NCBI GenBank assembly: GCA_034231615.1
Contig: CM067298.1
Coordinates: 50,759,832-50,823,831 of the forward strand
Source: Meghimatium bilineatum
Taxonomy: Eukaryota > Mollusca > Gastropoda > Stylommatophora > Philomycidae
Length of the DNA stretch: 64,000 bases
Reading direction: 5' to 3'
The position numbers were made by a program, and so were the translations under genes. The notes below the pieces were generated by a model that saw nothing but the letters and a program-made list of their open reading frames with translations, was not told the origin of the DNA and made no database searches. Positions 34,140-45,134 of the stretch are shown here, one piece after another. How positions within the stretch are numbered: position 1 is the first letter of the stretch; every line of letters starts with the position of its first letter.

Positions 34140-34480
34140 GTAAAACACGTCTTACCCCATTATAAGCAACTTTCAAAAGTTCAGGGCCCCTCCTCTCCTC
34201 TTTAATTATGACATAAATACCCCCTGCCCCCCAACAGCAAATCCTTTCAGCAGAAAAAGTAAGAAATACATACGTTTTGTTTCCTTTTTATAATTTTTTA
34301 TTCAAACTCTTACATTTTGATTGTTGTATAAGAAACAATGCCGTTGCGTCAAATTTTATCAAGCTCCTTCCCCCTTGTCAACAAATGTTAAAATTTATTT
34401 CAGCTCGTCGCCAAAACCTCCCCCCCCCCCCCCCCGGGGGCCGATTGTTGACACAATTAATGGACAACCTCAATACATTT
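34140..34480 (+). repeat. Dispersed C-rich repeat family F, copy 1
   Basis: Pattern of TTTAATTATGAC, ACCCCCTGCCCCCC, ATTGTTGTATAAGAAACAATG, GCGTCAAATTTTATCAA and CCCCCTTGTCAACAAATGT resembles 51025-51290 (CCCCCTTGTCAATACATGTG, CTTAATTATGTACCC, AACGTCAACTTTTGTCAA). Low identity, likely an old element. A C13 run sits at about 34423. Confidence 0.55.
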
Positions 34481-34489
34481 TTATATCTT

Positions 34490-34795
34490 TCTCTACGACC
34501 ACATCTATATTGTATAGCGCTTTGTCTAATAGTTTACTCTACGACAACATCTATGTTATATAGCAGTTTGTGTTATATAGCTTACCCTGCGACAACATCT
34601 ATTTTGTATAAAAGTTTATGTAATAGCTTTCTCTACGACGACACCTATGTTGTATAACGGTTTGTGTAATAGTTTACTCTACGACCACATCTATGTTGTA
34701 TAACGGTTTGTGTAATAGTTTACTCTACGACCACATCTATGTTGTATAACGGTTTGTGTAATAGCTTTCTCTACGACCACATCTATGGTGTGGTA
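34490..34795. repeat. 46-bp minisatellite, about six units
   Basis: TCTACGACCACATCTATGTT GTATAACGGTTTGTGTAATA GTTTAC recurs regularly with GACAAC and GACGAC variants. Confidence 0.95.
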
Positions 34796-34799
34796 GTAC

Positions 34800-35420
34800 A
34801 ACAGTTACACACCTTTGTGTCGACAACCATTGAAAATTACGGAAAAGTCAAATACGTAATGTTAGTAGGATGTTTTCAAACATAACTCATATGTCTGATA
34901 TATGCCGATGGTAAAGGCTGTCTCGTATGTATACCATCCCGTAGGTAAAAATTATTCAAATAAGTGCTAAATTAGAATGTCAGCTCGAAAAGTACATATA
35001 TCGCAGCAATGTTGTAAACTATGGCATGACGTAATTCATTGAATATCAGAATGTGTGTGTGTGTGGGGGGGGGGGGGAGATGAATGAGAAGTAGAAGGAG
35101 ACGACACACACAAATACAACGTCTGCCTTCGTTACGAGATATCCAATAGTCGAGTAGGTCTATTGTTTTATTATGTTCATGTACAGCAGATAACTATATA
35201 CGGTATATAATTATGGGTATTTTATACTTATGTCCACGTTATGGTTATATACAATATGAGTATAAACAATATGCTTATATGTAGTCTATGTTTATATGCA
35301 ATATATAATTTTGTACAATATACAAGTGTATTCAATCTATAATCATATGCAAGATTTGATTGAATGCAACCTATGACTTTGTGCAATCATATTGATTTTA
35401 CGATTACTGCAATCTGTTAT
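34800..35420. other. No gene; simple and weakly repeated sequence
   Basis: A GT run and a G12 run near 35050-35078, then loosely repeated TATATGCAATATATAAT units at 35180-35395. Confidence 0.55.
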
Positions 35421-35424
35421 TACA

Positions 35425-35760
35425 TTGGTTAGTTAGTTTCTTTCTTTCGTGCCAAAGATGACACATAGGGCAGAGGTTTTGATTCTCTGTGCGTTGCGAT
35501 CCGCTATCTGTACCTTTAGTTCTCGTATGGACTTGCAGCCTATTATTTCTCCTTCTTTAAGTATTGTGCTTTTTAGGGTAATTTCGGGTCTTTCTCTTTT
35601 TCTTTTCTCCTCACGTGTCCACATAAGGACTTACTGGTTCAGTCTGTTTTTATCTAGTCTAAGAACATGTCCCAGGTATTTCCATCTTCGTTGTCTTATA
35701 ACAATGAAAAAATATTCTTGCTGTGTTTTATTTCTTAGGTTGCGAAATCGCTCCTATTTA
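35425..35760 (-). mobile_element. LINE 3' end (KYIGHVLR family), second copy
   Basis: The minus strand reads RNLRNKTQQEYFF, RQRRWKYLGHVLRLDKNRLN, a stop, MWTREEKRKRERPEITLKST, ILKEGEIIGCKSIRELKVQI, and ends LCVIFGTKERN. This is the same family and extent as 7130-7575, with TTAGTTAGTT at its edge (AACTAACTAA tail on the element strand). One stop breaks it. Confidence 0.92.
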
Positions 35761-35834
35761 TCATTATTACATGCAATATATGATTTATTATATGGTATAT
35801 ATCATTATATATAATGTAGTGGATTCATTCGGAT

Positions 35835-35872
35835 CCTGTCGGGTCCCGTCGTCTCGTCGGGACGAAATTTAT
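35835..35872. repeat. Short GC-rich hairpin sequence
   Basis: TCGGGTCCCGTCG and CGTCGGGACGA can fold back on each other in an otherwise AT-rich context. Could be a piece of an inverted-repeat transposon end. No function is evident. Confidence 0.4.
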
Positions 35873-35879
35873 TGGGTTG

Positions 35880-36400
35880 CTTACCCTGATATGCCTCACA
35901 TTGCCAATGTACTTGCCAACCCGGCTCACCTTATGGGAACAAACGCGAATATGCCACTGGATCCATATTCGAGCTAATTATATTGATATTAATAAACTGC
36001 TTTGTTGGATACTCTGGATTCAATGGAAAATGCGAATGTTGCATTTAAAATATGGTTCTCCATCGTTGTTGACGAAAACTATTGCAACCTCGTTAGATGT
36101 TGGTTAATTATAGCGACGATTATCACATTGACCATTGTTCTTGTTTACTATTGGGATTTCTCTACTAGTTTGAGCATCATTCTGAATCTCTCTTGTTTCG
36201 ATATCACGCATTAACTGATACGACTGTGCTAGTCTAATGTGTAATGAAAAAATTGATCGATTGTATCAGGAAATTTTCTTTCACATGTAGCATTTGCTAG
36301 GTGTGCTTGTGGAATGTCTGTTGCTTGAGTATTATAAAAAACATACAACTGAGCGAACTATGGAACTTTATTGCATGACAGTTGTATATGAGAAGTTCGA
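35880..36400. other. No recognised feature
   Basis: AT-rich spacer. Confidence 0.4.
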
Positions 36401-36404
36401 TGAT

Positions 36405-36500
36405 AAGTTCGATGATAAATCACACTTATTGTTTTTAATGCCATGCTCATCTTCGCTTGCAAAGGAGAAATACCATCATCAGCATCATCATCATGTTCAT
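36405..36500 (+). mobile_element. Possible LINE C-terminus with ATC tail (family G), copy 1
   Basis: SHLLFLMPCSSSLAKEK followed by a CATCATCAGCATCATCATCA tract. The same peptide context and tail occur at 46390-46470 (MSCSSSLAKEKHQHHHH). The repeated pairing of this short coding end with an ATC tract suggests a retroelement 3' end. Confidence 0.5.
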
Positions 36501-36767
36501 AGCTTGCCGATTTTCTCTTTGCGCTGGTGATTCTAGCTTATCTTGACGCCGATGCATGTCAGCATCCTTAGCAAGTCGTGTTTATTTCTGTTGAAGGTTT
36601 TCTTTATAAATTCTTTGCATCTCTGTTTCAGTTTTATGTCTACGCTTTGCAGCATTTGTGGCACGAATCCTAACGAGTGACTCTTGACTTTGACGACTCA
36701 ACCTTCTAGCTATTCGATCTTTAGTTTTTTGACGCTTTATTGCAATTGGATCATCTTCATCCATCAT
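36500..36767 (-). pseudogene. Basic Arg/Lys/Gln-rich ORF with one stop
   Basis: Opens with MMDEDDPIAIKRQKTKDRIA, continues RRLSRQSQESLVRIRATNAA and KRRHKTETEMQRIYKENLQQ, meets a stop at 36582, and continues in the same style with TRLAKDADMHRRQDKLES. Charged R-x-x-R-L repeats of this kind occur in proteins encoded by some eukaryotic DNA transposons, including N-terminal parts of Helitron-like ORFs. I cannot confirm that. Upstream on this strand lies a TATA-like and CRE-like region (36890-36990). Likely a decayed transposon ORF. Confidence 0.4.
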
Positions 36768-36889
36768 TTAAAGCAAATGATATGCATATTTTAAATATAA
36801 CGTAATTTACATAACTTTAACCACAAGCCGATACAGAAGTTTACATATTAACCTATCAATAACATCTGTATATAAATATGTCGTTTATT

Positions 36890-36992
36890 TTGAATAACGT
36901 CACGGCACCAATCGTTGTGATTGGATATCGTACCGAATTCCGTGACGTAAATGCGCTATTTATAGAGCGTTCCGAAGATCTGACAGAACATG
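36890..36992. promoter_or_regulatory. Promoter-like palindrome: paired CRE-like sites, CCAAT, TATA
   Basis: ACGTCACGG (36897-36905) and CCGTGACGT (36940-36948) form a perfect 9-bp inverted repeat whose cores match cAMP-response-element half sites. Between them lie CCAAT (36908-36912) and its inverse ATTGG (36920-36924). CTATTTATAG follows at 36956-36965, which reads CTATAAATAG on the minus strand. On plus the order CRE, CCAAT, CRE, TATA is that of a standard promoter, but only a 12-codon frame follows. On minus the TATA lies about 190 bp upstream of the basic ORF. Either strand, or both, could be served. Confidence 0.45.
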
Positions 36993-36999
36993 GCTATTA

Positions 37000-37670
37000 T
37001 ATTTAATATTATTTCATTTAGTATCTGATTATATGCCATATTTCATTATGTGCAATCTATAATTACACGCAATCTATACTCAAAAACAACCCATGATTAT
37101 ATGAAACATATGCTTTATATATATATATATATGGTTTGTAGATGCACATAGTTTGAAAATAAAAGAAAAAACATACAGACAGGAAAAAAAGATGTGATAT
37201 GTTTAATATGACGAAGTCGTTAAACAGATAACAAGTAACAGTGAGAGACCGGAACAAGCCAGGAAATCATGGATATAATTATAACAAAATTTCAACATGT
37301 ACATAGTTAGAAATCTTGATATATATTACAATTATCGCAGCCGGTACGGCTTGTAATGCAAAATTCTTCAGTTCTAAATCTCTATATGTTGTTATCAGTA
37401 ATGCATATAATCTTATAGAAAGTAAGGGCTTATCATTATCTGAATAATAATAAGGAAGTCCAGTGAAATGTTAGAAACACATGAGTTGCACTTCCTGCCA
37501 ATATCTGGTTGTGTTTTAATCTCCATTTTGCACGTCAAGATGTCATCAACAGGGCACACATGTTCTCGTCCATCCATCCATAAGTCTGTAACCTGTGAAG
37601 GTTGTAGAAGTACCACATTTGGTAACGATACACATTCTTACAACGAGTTATAGTTTCAGCGATGCCGATG
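37000..37670. other. No recognised feature
   Basis: AT-rich, with a (TA)n run at about 37114-37132. Confidence 0.5.
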
Positions 37671-37679
37671 AATGAGGTA

Positions 37680-37960
37680 CAATCCCAATCTCACATGTAC
37701 TTGATCTGTCCGTCCATTATTTTCATTGCCCTTCTCTGCTTCTTCCACATTCGCCTATTACCTTTAGTATCATTTATAGCATGGAATAATGTTTCTTGTG
37801 AAATTGTATACATCTCTATATTTCTCCTTACGTAAATGTTTTATGCTTTATGTTTTATGCTCTTAGGAGATTCGTCTGTAACGTTTATATTCTAAGGCCT
37901 GTAACTGTCTCTCCATGTTTGCAGTGGGTGTCTAACTTTTACAAATACACAACACAATAT
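37680..37960 (-). mobile_element. LINE fragment (EYKCYRR family)
   Basis: The minus strand reads TANMERQLQALEYKRYRRIS and, after a stop, EHKT, matching the MERRLQAFEYKCYRRILRI...EHKTN block of the LINE at 12337-13194. The remainder to 37680 is too decayed to translate. Confidence 0.72.
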
Positions 37961-37964
37961 AAAG

Positions 37965-38775
37965 CGATTGTAATGTAAAATAAGATAAAAATGATTACTG
38001 TAAACAAACCTAACTATAGGTTTAAAAAAAATATAACAAATATAACAAACATGCAATAAAACAAAGTAAAAAGACACTTTTCCGCGAATCAGTCCAAACG
38101 GGACTTTTTTCTAGAAACTAGTAACGTTTAAAATAAAACCACACAAATATTATTAACTGAATTGAATTGGGAATATTTCCCTTAAGAAGAAACATTACCA
38201 AGTACTGATTGCACCACGCATGCCAAGAAAAAGACAAAATGCGTGTTTTCAATATGTGGACATATATTTGCGCACTATTGATAGATAGAAGTGATAAAAT
38301 AACAGCTAATATGTTAGATCAAGTGAAAAACCAACGTAAAAGATAAAGAACACAAATGCAGAGTAGGGGCCCAACAATGAGTAATCCCGAGGTAGTAAGG
38401 TTTAAGGGAAAGGAAATAGAAACAATTTAACTACCATACAGACTAACTACCAACAGAGGCAGAGGCTATAGAAATGTGCAAGAAGTATCAACATTTGACA
38501 GATTATGGAATATATGTGCAATTAATTTAATATATACATAGACATACACACATGCATATACGTATATATAAATATATGCAAACACAAATACATAATAAAT
38601 ACATATAAAAGTATATATCTAAAGCACATTCTACACATAGATGTACGAAAATATCCACACAAAGTGCAAAAGCATGTACATGCATCCACACACAAGTAAG
38701 GGCTCACACAAGTATAAGTGTACATAATGACACAGAATGACGATACATACATTAACATAAACAAGTACTCACATA
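37965..38775. other. No recognised feature
   Basis: AT-rich, with ACATAC/ATATAC-rich simple sequence approaching 38780. Confidence 0.5.

Positions 38776-38780
<5 letters not shown>

Positions 38781-38866
<86 letters not shown>
38781..38866. repeat. (TA)n microsatellite, about 43 units
   Basis: Uninterrupted TA repeat. It produces a Tyr-Ile minus frame that is an artefact. Confidence 0.99.
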
Positions 38867-38869
<3 letters not shown>

Positions 38870-38879
38870 GAATCCGCAT

Positions 38880-40225
38880 ATATTTGTTTGCTAACACAAT
38901 ATAAAGCACCAGTGAGTTATAAAGTTTTGATTTTCACTCTAAAACAGATCGCTTTTGTTCAAACCAAATTTGCACATGTGACACATATAGAAATGTGTGG
39001 AAAGTGTCCTATAATATAAAATATAATTGGTTAAAATAGAATGTGCTAATGAGGGTTAACAATTTTAGGTAGCTATGTCCAGATAAATTTGTGTTCAAAA
39101 TATGTCAGCACACGGAAATATATTTTTGTTAACATGCATTCTTGTCTTAGAGAGAACATTGGTCAGAATCACATTTGGAGTTATACAACTCCTTGAAAAA
39201 CTTATATCCACCTTTTAACTATATCTGCTGTTTCATTGAGAACTGTTCCGTATGTGCCTTCAATCGTAGATTTTTGTTTTGTTTTTGTGTGGCTGTGTCA
39301 TCGTTCTTATGAATTGTTGTTTATTTTAATATATTGCCATTTTAGGAGACTCTTCTTTTTTAATTTCCCAGCGATTATCGCAAAATTCCAGAAAGCGATC
39401 TTTTACCTAGAGTTGTGTGCTATTCTTCTTTTTTGTAATGTTTCTGTGACTGAATCTAATAGTGGTTCCTTCTTGGTATCGTGTGAGGGTGTTAACATCT
39501 TCGTCAACAAAGTAACCATCTGCAATTTTTCCACCAGCAGTTGACTCAAATATTTCTGCTATTTCTGGGTCCTTCAAATTGTCTGTACTAAATATTAATT
39601 GTGTGCGTTTACTTTGATTATGTTTTATTTTGACTTACATTGTGATTATCATTAACACATATCATGGTCCCTCCGTTAGCTGCTCCTGGGGAAGGTCATG
39701 TTTATGATTTGTTTATACTGGGCTTGAAGTTTATGCATGTAAGAATAATACCAATTTTATTGTGTATTTCTAATTTTGATCAAACCATGATTTTTATTTT
39801 GAAAATTTTGTGGAGATAGTGTATTAGCAAGAGTGAGTTTAAATGTGTTAGCATATTCGAATAGTCTCAGTCCTCATTAATTTATTTCTGCTGTTCCAAA
39901 TTTCCCTACTGTTCCGGCCCAATAAACATATACGTTACGTCAAATGTTTGCATTACAATCGCTTAGTACTTTAATCGATCTTCTTTAGAGATACACTTTA
40001 ATATGTCTTCTAGACTTTAATCAAAAATGTCATGGTACCTCCTGGATAAGTAAGGCAAAGAAACATATGGAGAACAGAGATGTGAAAGAAATGAAAGAGA
40101 AGAGAATCACAAGGAATGAAATTGGAAACATATCCAAGTATAGCAACAAATGAAGCATCATTATCAGTGGCTTATACACATATGTTTTGGTAAATAGTTA
40201 ATACTCGTAATTGATATTTAGTACA
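38880..40225. other. No recognised feature
   Basis: AT-rich. A 102-codon plus frame at 39236-39544 is hydrophobic with no domain recognised. Purine-rich around 40050-40130. Confidence 0.5.
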
Positions 40226-40231
40226 CACATA

Positions 40232-40300
40232 ATCAATCAATCAACCAATCAATCAATTAACCAATAACTCAATCAATCAATTAACGACTACATCAATCAA
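40232..40300 (-). repeat. (ATTG)n-type tract, probable retroelement tail
   Basis: Interrupted ATCAATCAATCA repeats. On the minus strand they follow immediately after the cysteine-rich ORF, so they look like its 3' tail. Confidence 0.8.
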
Positions 40301-40503
40301 TCAATCGCTTGAGCTGCTAGGGTTCTAACACATCCTTTGGTGCACAGGCCACGGCCACATATTTTACATTTATTTGCAGCAATGGATGTATTATTGTACT
40401 CCGATGAACAATTTATAAATACTGGCCTTATACTGCATTCACAACACCTCTTTATGGCATCGAACAGGGAAGTAGCTGTGCTTCTTTGCTTTTGTCGTCT
40501 CAT
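40297..40503 (-). pseudogene. Cysteine-rich ORF ending at an (ATTG)n tail
   Basis: A 68-codon frame with CCECSIRP and NKCKICGRGLCTKGCVRTL, a cluster of Cys-x2-Cys, x4-Cys, x3-Cys spacing that could bind zinc. PiggyBac-type transposases end in a comparable C-terminal cysteine cluster, and some retroelement ORFs do too. I cannot choose between them. The frame runs into ATTGATTGATTG, as LINE-type elements here do. Truncated at the 5' side, so the start codon is not meaningful. Confidence 0.4.
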
Positions 40504-40509
40504 AAATTA

Positions 40510-41980
40510 AGTACTTGATATACATGTGATTCACAAGGAACGATGCTGAGAACGCATTCAAGAATAGAGATACATGGAACATTATTATCAGTGACATGTG
40601 CAGCAGAATATGTGTAAAACCATTGGAGTCACAAGAGTTACATTGACGCATTTAAGCTGTGTTAGAAATAGGTCCGAAATAACTAAAACATGATCCAGGT
40701 CGTGTTTATATTATATTGATGATTATATCTATGATCAAGAACTGAATATGTCGTCTAAATACTAATTGCAAATACGTCATAATATAACCACAAAGATTAA
40801 AGTTTGTAACTTATTATCCGAGGAATGACTAACTATTACTATGAATACAGTAAATCAAATACAACCGCAAAAAAACATGATACGCCATGCCAAATAAATT
40901 TAAATTTAAAATAAAATGAACTAATCTGTTTTTGCAAAAATGAACAAACAAATAAATGGATGCCCATTTGTAAAAAACAATGCAAATTGAATTAAATTAA
41001 GATATATTTCTAAAAAACGTTAATTACAGCTTTGGAAATTTCATCCAAACATATTAACAGCAATCAATAGTTTAGGCACATTTACTGTAATTATCCTGTT
41101 AACATGATATTAATGGCAATTTTGCTATACAATGTATTGATACATACCAGATCGTCGATTAGCTTTTTTGTGTTTTATTTAAATTAGTTGTGCCGACCTA
41201 CCTTTTAGCTGTACAACTAGGCACGCTATTTGGTATACCAAAGTAGTTTTAGAAAAACATAAATTAAACACCAGTGATAGCCAACTGGGAGTTTGTTATG
41301 TCATTACTTAACAAACCGATCAGTCTCCCAGGTGAATACATTGCAACAATAGTATACAGTTACTCTCGGTATCAACAAGCAGAAATGCTTGAATTTAACC
41401 TGGTTCTGCATCGATCTAGTTTATAGATATAATACATCTTCTTTTTAGTTAAAATAAAACTTGGGGATTATTGATGTTAATTTATATGGTAAAACATGTT
41501 TGTGCAAACTAATCATGACGCATATACCGACAGAATAGACTGGAGTATATATTTAATTATATTAAAATATGAACATATAAATACATTGACATACTATATA
41601 GCTGCAAAATTAGGCAGAGGTGACCAAACCTGATGTTACGTTCAGGAGCGCCAAAAACTTGACATGGGCGCTACAACTGAACTAGTTGTGGTGTAATTAG
41701 AGTGGGGCGCAGCCAGAACGTGCCTCAGGAGATATGATCGGCCCAGGAGATATGAAAATCCAGAAAGATAGACAAAAATACCCAAAAAAGACTGATAGAA
41801 GTACCATCGGACAAAAACACAGACACATAGATGATGTTGACGATAGAGATGATGATGGTGATGAAATACTCCCTGTGACTGACTAGTTAGCGCTTTACAA
41901 CCTATAGCTTGTCTGACAAAATCAGGGGTTGTTTACATTTGTGTAAACTGAGGTGACCTGGTTATGGGTGCATGTTTAGT
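40510..41980. other. No recognised feature
   Basis: AT-rich for most of its length; GC rises after 41620. No gene or repeat that I can name. Confidence 0.5.
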
Positions 41981-41984
41981 CTCC

Positions 41985-42420
41985 GAAGGGAGGCACCCAG
42001 AATCCCAGAATTACCACGTCCTGACAGGAGCAGAGCAGACTTCTGTCTGGGCTAACTATTTCATTATTCTTCTGTCAGATTGATTTAACCCATTCACAGT
42101 GATGGCACCTCTAGCACTCCCAATCACAAAGGAGTCTGCCACAAAAAAATAACAAAACACCAAATGTGCAATGTCCGTTGACTGGCATGTCTTCGTCATC
42201 CATGAAGATTATTTAATAGAAGACAGAAGTACGAAATTGATTGAGACAATATGTGAGAATGATTTCTTCACAGGTGACAGATTTTTATCCCCAACTTTCG
42301 ATAATCGCCTTCTTTGACATGTCTGGAAAAAAGACTGCCTTATTGTTTGTACCATGAACTAGAAGTCCAGGTTCCATATGCAACACTGGTGACGATACAT
42401 GAATAGACACAATCAAAAAG
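41985..42420 (+). repeat. Dispersed repeat family D, copy 2
   Basis: Collinear with 31540-31960 in the same orientation, with scattered short matches of 10-18 bases across about 430 bases. Confidence 0.65.
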
Positions 42421-42424
42421 ATGC

Positions 42425-42875
42425 TCCATAGCATCTCCCTCCAACTACATTGTTCTCAAAACATGCATGAAACATTCAAGTAACTATAAAGTTAAATCAT
42501 GTAAATTCAACGAAGTGGGACGGTTCTTTAAATGAAAAACAAATTGTGATATCAATTAGAATATCATATTCATTGTCTCGCAAAATGTCATTGTTGTTAT
42601 TAAGAATGTCAAAAGTATTCTGCTCGTACAATGATGGCGCAGACAAACTATCATACGTCATAACAGTACTTTATATATGATTACCCAAGTATTGGTATGC
42701 ACCAAAGTAGGCCAACGTTCTGTAGTCTGTTTAAAAAAAATTGTATGTTTGTACACTATTGCAATATGTACCCGAATGAAGGTCAAGTATTGTAATGCAT
42801 GCCTGCCAATCAAGCGTATGAATGGGGTAGATATTTAAAATGGCGTCACCATGTACAACAGTTAACATATATATG
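42425..42875. other. No recognised feature
   Basis: AT-rich spacer. Confidence 0.4.
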
Positions 42876-42879
42876 CATC

Positions 42880-43440
42880 TTATAGATGGTCGATGACTTG
42901 TATCTATATTTCTATGCATGAATTCATCCAATATGTAAGTGGATGGCCTGTTTCTAGATTATGAATCCGTGCACTATATAAGTGTTGGAGAACTTGCATC
43001 TAGATGACTATGAATCCATAGTGCATGTGCTGCAGGACATGTGTGTAGATGACTATGAATCCATAGTGCATGTGCTGCAGGACATGTGTGTTGATGACTA
43101 TGAATCCATAGTGCATGTGCTGCAGGACATGTGTGTAGATGACTATGAATCCATAGTGCATGTGCTGCAGGACATGTGTGTTGATGACTATGAATCCATA
43201 GTGCATGTGCTGCAGGACATGTGTGTAGATGACTATGAATCAAAGAACTATAAACATATTGGAGAACCTGTTTCAAGATGTCAATGAATCCATGTACTGT
43301 ACACGTTTTGCAGGACCTGTATCTAGATATTTATGAATCCGTGCACTGTACATCTGTTGGGAGACGTTTCTAGATGTCTATGTATGAATTAATCCAAAGT
43401 ATATATGGATGACATGTACCTAGATGTGTATGAATCCATT
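42880..43440. repeat. 45-bp minisatellite with degenerate flanks
   Basis: Core at 42998-43242: GATGACTATGAATCCATAGT GCATGTGCTGCAGGACATGT GTGTA, about 5.5 units alternating GTGTAG and GTGTTG, so the true period is a 90-bp dimer. Diverged units extend on both sides. Divisible by three, so it opens a 101-codon plus frame and 100- and 68-codon minus frames. Confidence 0.96.
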
Positions 43441-43544
43441 AATTGTGTTGGAGTTAAAGGACATGTGTTTCTTGTTGTATGGGTGTCTTTGAGTCTATCT
43501 AACTATATATTGTCTTTTACACAAGTGCTATTAGGCGTTGTGGG

Positions 43545-43960
43545 GAGTTGACGTTTCCTGTCTTTGTCTATCTATGCTGCGCCTGCCAAATTTTATAACA
43601 ATCTCTCTGATTAAATCTTACGATCGTGTTTTCGGTCTTCCTCTTATGTAGGGCTGTTCTTTCTGCTCATGTATGACTGGATGACTGGTTATGATGGTTC
43701 CTTTTGCATAAGGTGTCCAAACCAGTTATTATATTGTCTCTCTATTTCTGTTGAATCTCATGGGTTCTATATTTATGCATGCCATGGTCTTTACTATCTT
43801 TCTGATGTCTTAATTTCTCATTCAATCTCTTCTGGTGACGTTTATAGCCTTTATCATACATTTCATGTCACATATTCTAATCTTTCACATGAGTGTTTTT
43901 GTCAGGGGCTATGTCTGGCACTGGTAACATAACGTTGGAATAAATATGATGTTTATTATA
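43545..43960 (-). mobile_element. LINE 3' end, heavily mutated
   Basis: The minus strand reads STEIERQYNNWFGHLMQKEP, then QSYMSRKNSPT and EEDRKHDRKI across stops. WFGHL with the following basic region is the post-RT tail. Many stops. Confidence 0.72.
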
Positions 43961-43964
43961 TCTT

Positions 43965-45130
43965 GTATCAATAGATGTATAGGTGTTGGAGGGATAGTAA
44001 CAAATAAAAGTATAATTAGGTCACAAAATGATAGCTGCATTTTACTTGCTCAGCATATATACATTCACAGAATCATTAAAGAAAGTCTTCATTTGAAGTA
44101 CTCTCGTACCGCCCTCATTTATGAGTATACAAAAACGGCATGAATAACACATAACCAATTCAAGAAAAACAACCATAAAACAAAACGGGTGTGTACAACA
44201 CAAGCGTCCTGATACTGTTAACGTAGTCTTTACTGATTGGACAGTTATATCGATTTTGTCTCACACAAGACAGGTAGTAACACGAAAATGCTGTTGGCTG
44301 CACTGCAAGCAAACCTTACTAAACATTTCAAGCGTTCGACACAACATGACATGGTTTTTAGATCGCGAATATAAAACATGCTTGTTAATAGGAAATAGAA
44401 ATTAATCATTTATTCAATTTGAAGAAATAAAATTATTGAAACGTGCAATTTATTTTATTACAGTGCGACATTGCTTGTAGACGAGCCGTATATACGTTTT
44501 CAGTAATATGGGGGCTTACATAAAAACAAAAAAAGGTCTTTCACATTTCGCTTCTTCTAGTGCTCATTTCTTCATTTCCAGGATATTTGTTGTGACATTT
44601 TATGAAAATAGTTATGTAATGGTTTGTGGGAGGGGGTGGTTAATCTTGTTTTAGCTAAACTGCTAGTGCTAAAAGTCATAGGCCTCTTCTGAATAACTGG
44701 GAGAAGGGGAGCGTTGATCAATCTAACACACTTATCTAAGGCTGGGACTGCAAGAATAAGCGAGCATACTCGCATATACAAGCATCATTCATGCAAAATT
44801 AATAACAATAAAAATAGGAATGTTGTCTTTAATAAATAACAAGGACTCTATTTAGTCTAGTTTGCAACCCATTTACCTTACATTGTCTCGTGACAGTCGG
44901 CGAGATAAACTTATTGGATAATGGGAAAGCATACTTTCTCATATGACTCATTTGATTATACACCTCATTCGCATTGGCTATCACACAAAGTATGATCATA
45001 GTGACCAATACAAGTGGCATAGGTATAGTCAAACAATTCATGAATATAGCTTTAATATCCAAAAAAGGTTTTATATTGCCACTGACGGTCGTGAGTCACT
45101 ACTGCAGGTTCAAAATATAATAGTAGCGTT
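43965..45130. other. No recognised feature
   Basis: AT-rich with scattered short frames. Nothing I can name. Confidence 0.5.
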
Positions 45131-45134
45131 ATGT

